The translations under genes and the position numbers were made by a program. 64,000 nt of DNA, taken from positions 84,508,858-84,572,857 of the forward strand of contig CM067565.1 in the NCBI GenBank assembly GCA_034336665.1, written 5' to 3'. Source of the DNA: Luscinia megarhynchos (lineage: Eukaryota; Chordata; Aves; Passeriformes; Turdidae). Positions 59,781-64,000 of this stretch are shown here, piece by piece. Positions within the stretch are counted from its first letter, which is position 1, and each line of letters begins with the position of its first letter. A model generated the notes under the pieces. The model was not told the DNA's origin, made no database searches, and saw only the letters and a list, made by a program, of their open reading frames with translations.

Positions 59781-62439
59781 AAGCTTTGGCTGGGAAAAAA
59801 AAATCTCTGCCATGGGAGTTGACACAGTTAGGATCCAGATGCAATTTTTTTTTGTGGCTGAGGTTCATCTGTAGCAAAATCAAACCTCTGAATCATTATT
59901 TATAAAAGCAGCCAAATTCTGAACTGTTTGCTCAGTATTTAATCGGCCCTTGTGTTGGACGAACCCCTCTGAAAGCATGACTGAGTACAGATAGGGGAAA
60001 AAGTGAGTAAGATGCTCAGGATGTGACCTGCTGAAAGAAAGCCAGTGAAAAGCCTACTGAATTCAACAGGGGTGGATTCTTCAGCTGTCAGTGTGTGTGG
60101 ACATAAATCTCTTTAAACATGCAGGATCTTAGAGCACAAGACTAAATGACAAGGTTTGAATTTCCAGAACAGTTTCAGCTTAGGTGAAACAATGCCTGTT
60201 TGGGTGAAAAAGGGAAGCAGATATACTATGTTAATCTAGTCATATTCTATGCTGTTTTTCAAATTTTACAGTCAATAAGTGCTCTGGTGAAAACTAAAAT
60301 ATCTTTTAACTTTCAATTCCAGCAGCTTTTGACTTTTGCTGTAAATCAGTCCCATATGCCCTGGTCCCCAGGAGGAAGTATACAAAATATTTTGTGACAT
60401 TTAATTACTCCAAAAAAAGGTAATGGGAAAGCATCATTTGTTTTTCATCACAGAGGTATTTGGCACCATGCCCTAATTAAGGCTGCAGCAATAACTCTAT
60501 TATAAGCAGTGCTTTGCCTCCCCCAGACATTTTTTAATAGGAGTTACCTATTCTGTCATTTTTGTTTGTTAATAAAGAAAAATACGTTAGGATGAAAACC
60601 TTCCATGTAGAAAGCCACCAAAACTAAGAGTCTTCAGGTCCTGAAAAGCATATTTTCCCTCTATTTCTTTCTGTCAAAATGGAGAATTACCAAGTACTTC
60701 CCTTGACCACTGTCTTACTAGATCTTCACATGAGGAGAAGTTTAAACAGTTGCTTGGATGCATTTTGTCAGGTTGTGATGATAATAACTGGGTGGTGCTT
60801 CTCACAGATGAAGGCTACTGCACCACAGGTGGGAGAGCTGGTGACTCTTGATGACTTTCTCTTACAGCTTGCCAAAGGAAAGAAAAGGAAGCCTTTGCAG
60901 AATCTGAAGATACTGGAACACATTCTGCAATTTCCTGGAGTTTATGCTGCCTCTTGTAAGTGTTACGATATTATTTCCAGTCCCTGGAAAACAGAACAGT
61001 ACAAAAGATGATGACTGTGGGATTTCTGTTATCCTGGACTAAATATGGGGTTTATGCTTTCCCTCCTATTAAGGTATTTTTAGAAAAAGAAACACAGAAA
61101 ATGCAAGATCTTGCTCAGAGTCACTGTGAGGGCCATCTATTCTTGTACTTCAAGAACATGGTTTAGAAATGGGATCTCTTACTGCCTCTGCCCAGGCAGC
61201 ATTCTCATCTTCTAGAATGATACACTGGTGAGATGAAGACCTAGAGCTAGGTTTTCCTCATAGCAGCACAGAAAATACTGCAGGTTTATGGGCAATGTTC
61301 CATCAGAAATCCTCATAAAATGGAAGCAATTGTCTATCTCTTTAAAATTACAAAAAAGTGAGTCCCACCAGCCTTTAAAAATCTTAGTCTAGAGCCTACA
61401 ATTAGATACTGTGCTTTCCTCTGGCCTCCCAGTTTTATGAGTGCACCTATCTGCATTTTGGACCCTCCTGTCTTGTTTTGTGTTAGTGAAGGGTCACAAT
61501 ATATTAAAGAGTCAGTTTTAGGTCACCTGAATCAGCTGTACAGCATCTAGCCTCGATGAGGGGACAGTGTAATCCTGACAACAGAGCTCTGTATCCACTG
61601 GCTGCAAACCTGCCTGGCTGCTCGAGTGGGTCTGGTGCCCATGGAAGGTACCACACTTCTAGAGCTGCCTTGGTATTCCTGTCTGAATCACCTAAAAGCT
61701 GATTGGGATACGCCTGGGTCACCTTCAGCACTGACACAGCCATGGGTATATTCTCGAAAGCGTGTAATGCAGTCCCTTCTGCCAGGTACTGCTCTTGTCT
61801 GTGCACTTCCCACAGAAAATGAACTGTGGGAGGAATCATCTGTCCATACTCCCTAGGGGAAAGAAATGCTACCCCCATGATTTATGGGCACTATGCAGTC
61901 CAGGTGTGAGTGCTCCAGGGACCAGGCACAAAGGAAAGGACAAGGCTTTCAATATGCAAGGCAAAAGTGCAGTTATTCCCACAACCACATTTATATTAGA
62001 GGAGGTGTCTTTCACCCAACACAGCCAATAAACCTCTGGTTTTTTTCTATCCACTGCTGCCATCCAGGTGAGGTGAGGGTAGCCTCCTAGTTCTCAGCAT
62101 TCTGGGTTGTTTCATCAATAGATGAATACCAGATGCCTCATTTAGAACCTTAAAATTCTGTAGACAACCAAGTTTTTCCTTGCTGAGGGCTGAATGGGCC
62201 TTCCAAATACCTCTGGGTAGATAAATATTGATTTCCACCTTAGTTTTATGTCCATAAAGCTGGAATTGAGGATAAAGGCCTTTCTCAAGGGGGCAGATTC
62301 TCTGTTACAGAAAAAGCTGGAAAAAATCAGACCCATTATGGGAAAACAGCCATGAGCAATTTTCCTTCTTATGCAGCAGTTAAATGCTAAGTGTTAGTGC
62401 TTGTGATAAGTAGAGAACTTTTTTCTTCTTATCTCAGAA
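59781..62439. other. Unannotated DNA
   Basis: A 110-codon plus frame (60679-61011) crosses a strong donor-like GTAAGT at 60956 and is listed as a finding. A 124-codon minus frame (61504-61878) is not recognised. Otherwise nothing is seen. Confidence 0.55.
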
Positions 62440-62746
62440 ATTCACTTATAAAATTTGCAGTTAATTTCTAATTAGATTGTTTAAACAATTACAATAATCT
62501 TGAGGAAACAGCTATAGCATTTTATACCATGGCACAGTATTCTGTATACATCAGTCCAAATGATCCACTAAAGTATTATTAAAACGATAGAACAAATTGC
62601 ATTTACACAATATTAAATATACCACAAAGAGTAACTGTGAAAATTGCTGGCATATACAGCTCATCTAACCTTGGAACTCAAATTGCTTTTTTAATTTGCT
62701 GCCCTAATCCTGAAACTGGACTTCTGTAAAACTGTATTTCTGTGTT

Positions 62747-62756
62747 GGGGGGGGGG
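62747..62756. repeat. G10 homopolymer
   Basis: Ten G's in an AT-rich setting. Confidence 0.9.
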
Positions 62757-62919
62757 AAGCACAGATCACAAACATTTACAAACCTATTAAATTACATAGC
62801 AGAGAGAGAAATTATCATGTTAAAAAGACTGAGCTGGTAGAACTATACCTGCCCACTCTGCAACAGAGAAATTACTGTCATTTCCCATTATTGCTCTGTC
62901 AGAGGTGTCACGGTCGCAG

Positions 62920-62933
62920 CCCGCAGCTGCGGG
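62920..62933. other. Perfect 14-bp GC palindrome
   Basis: CCCGCAGCTGCGGG is its own reverse complement and contains the E-box CAGCTG. It is isolated in AT-rich DNA. Confidence 0.85.
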
Positions 62934-63341
62934 GCCAGTCATTTGATTTAATTTCCCTGCCTCTCATGGCACATGCAGGCTGCAGAGAGTGTCAGCTAGG
63001 CTGCTGAAAAGCAATTCTGCCTCTCTAGGCTACCCCAATGTACCAATGTACCTGAGGATCTGCTGGTTTACCTGCCTGAGGTTGCCAACAACCCGTTTGT
63101 GCAGGGGGAAAATTCCACCCTCTCCTATTAATTTCAGCAGGGTGTTCACTTTAATGCTTAGTAATGCCACTGGAAGTGTTGGTGTAATTTCACGGGGAGT
63201 GTAATTGCAAGTTAACTTTGTGGCTGATCTCTTCAACAGATGGAAGCAGGGTGGGGGTGGTGATGAAACCCACAGGAAATGGGTGCTGCTGTAGGAAAAT
63301 GCAGATGGAAAAAAGGAGACACATAAGAACAGAGAAATGGA

Positions 63342-63359
63342 AGAGAGAGAGAGAGAGAT
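63342..63359. repeat. GA microsatellite
   Basis: About nine AG dinucleotides inside a longer purine-rich stretch (63295-63360). Confidence 0.92.
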
Positions 63360-63840
63360 ATCAAGGAACCAGGGGGCCTTGAAACATATGGCAGAGGGAG
63401 GATGCTCTGAATGACCACTTCTTTAGAGAAAATTGAACATAACTAAAAAGAGTATGAAGAATTCAATATAAATTACAGATACCAAATCCTTTAAGAGATA
63501 TACACAAAAACATACAGTGTGGTGGTCAGGTTCTCTGGGACCCTTGCACCCAAGTCCCTGCTCCTCAGCAGATGCTTAGGCCATAATCAATCTGCCTACA
63601 TCTTACCCATGCTGTGGCACTCGTGTTTCCTAGAGCCTCCATGCTTGCTATGGCCAGTGGCAAACTCCAGGAACAGGACTCAGTCAGAATTTGCTGTCTC
63701 AATACACGTACTTCTCAGCAAATCCCTCAGGACCAGTTTCACAGAAATGCAGATTTACAACATCTCAATAGATTCCTTGAGCCTGGGCACCTCAGCAACC
63801 TAGGTGTCATGATGTTTTGCCTCTCTGAGGTAATGTGAGG
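63360..63840. other. Unannotated DNA upstream of the candidate first exon
   Basis: Two overlapping plus frames (63519-63803, 94 codons; 63614-63838, 74 codons) are not recognised. If the exon at 63890 is real, this is its proximal promoter region. No CpG island is present. Confidence 0.45.
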
Positions 63841-63847
63841 ATAAAAG
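63841..63847 (+). promoter_or_regulatory. TATA-like box of a candidate promoter
   Basis: ATAAAAG, the globin-type TATA variant, lies 49 bp before a strong-context ATG. A start of transcription about 25-30 bp downstream (near 63868-63875) would give a very short 5' UTR, as in some tissue-specific TATA-driven vertebrate genes. The motif is seen; promoter use is inferred. Confidence 0.28.
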
Positions 63848-63889
63848 ACAGGTACCAAGGAGACCTCTTGGCACATCAGGCCCAGCACC

Positions 63890-63916
63890 ATGGCCGTTCT
63901 GCTGCCAGGACCCAAG
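63890..63916 (+). CDS. Candidate first coding exon (partial gene, continues beyond window)
   Basis: An ATG in near-ideal Kozak context (CAGCACCATGG: A at -3, G at +4) opens nine codons, MAVLLPGPK, that run directly into a strong splice donor, AAG|GTAAGG, at 63917. The intron would be in phase 0. A TATA-like ATAAAAG lies 49 bp upstream. These three signals in the right order and spacing suggest a first exon of a plus-strand gene, with the rest outside the window. Nine residues are too few to name a family: the start is mildly hydrophobic but P-G-P-K makes a signal peptide uncertain. The alternative is chance coincidence, so confidence is modest. Confidence 0.3.
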
Positions 63917-64000
63917 GTAAGGTCTCCACAGGAGATGGTTTTGCTCCACAAAATGCACCAGCACTCTGCTCTGCTTTGCTCCAGATTTGAGGGTGTGACA

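Larger units (their letters stand above)
62440..63250. promoter_or_regulatory. Possible conserved non-coding region with a GC palindrome
   Basis: AT-rich, homeodomain-like blocks (TTTCTAATTAGATTG near 62466) lead to an isolated CpG-rich spot holding the perfect palindrome CCCGCAGCTGCGGG (62920-62933, with a CAGCTG E-box at its centre), followed by TTTGATTTAATTT. No coding frame or known repeat explains the mixture. Confidence 0.28.

Noticed and set aside
1..64000. Bacterial operons, phage or plasmid modules, endogenous retrovirus with LTRs, tRNA or rRNA genes
   Set aside because: No polymerase, gag/pol or replication motifs, no primer-binding-site-like sequence, no tRNA B-box and no ribosome-binding-site-led gene series were found by eye.

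Overview
This looks like vertebrate nuclear DNA, most likely from a bird. Both clear interspersed repeats are CR1 (chicken-repeat-1) LINE fragments ending in the ATTCTRTG-type 3' repeat, repeat density is very low, and base composition alternates between AT-leaning sequence and sharply bounded GC/CpG-rich islands. CR1 is also common in turtles and crocodilians, so 'bird' is an inference and no species can be named. I see no bacterial, plasmid or phage gene organisation, no rRNA or tRNA gene, no CRISPR array and no recognisable protein family. The many short open frames fit chance expectation. Nearly all of the window reads as intergenic or intronic DNA.

Layout. 1-14187 is mostly unannotated single-copy sequence. 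It holds a cluster of four short inverted repeats ending in a perfect RFX-type X-box (6347-6477), a CR1 tail (6691-6747) and a short poly-A insert flanked by an 11-bp direct repeat (9028-9129). A 5'-truncated, internally deleted CR1 copy lies at 14188-15007. From 15008 to about 37850 the sequence is again unannotated, with GC-richer patches, microsatellites, MIR-like remnants, a 27-bp tandem duplication (32351-32413), a perfect 12-bp-arm hairpin (32645-32676) and a stretch that resembles conserved non-coding sequence (30360-32210).

The GC-rich core is 37850-42430. It contains a 76-bp tandem duplication and a 2.3-kb, roughly 85-copy minisatellite with 26/27/28-bp units, a GC box in most copies and a 12-unit higher-order duplication. 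The array exits into a CpG-rich segment with a series of perfect palindromes, an X-box-like site, a possible first coding exon and a homeodomain/E-box-like cluster. A second, composite array (47345-47710) alternates GGCAGT-type hexamers with a conserved 50-bp module.

48000-63800 is AT-leaning, with a few stretches that look like conserved non-coding DNA. At the extreme right edge a TATA-like box, a strong Kozak ATG and a strong splice donor within about 75 bp suggest, at modest confidence, the first exon of a plus-strand gene that continues outside the window. No genes can be shown to work together here. The notable content is repeat architecture and possible regulatory DNA.
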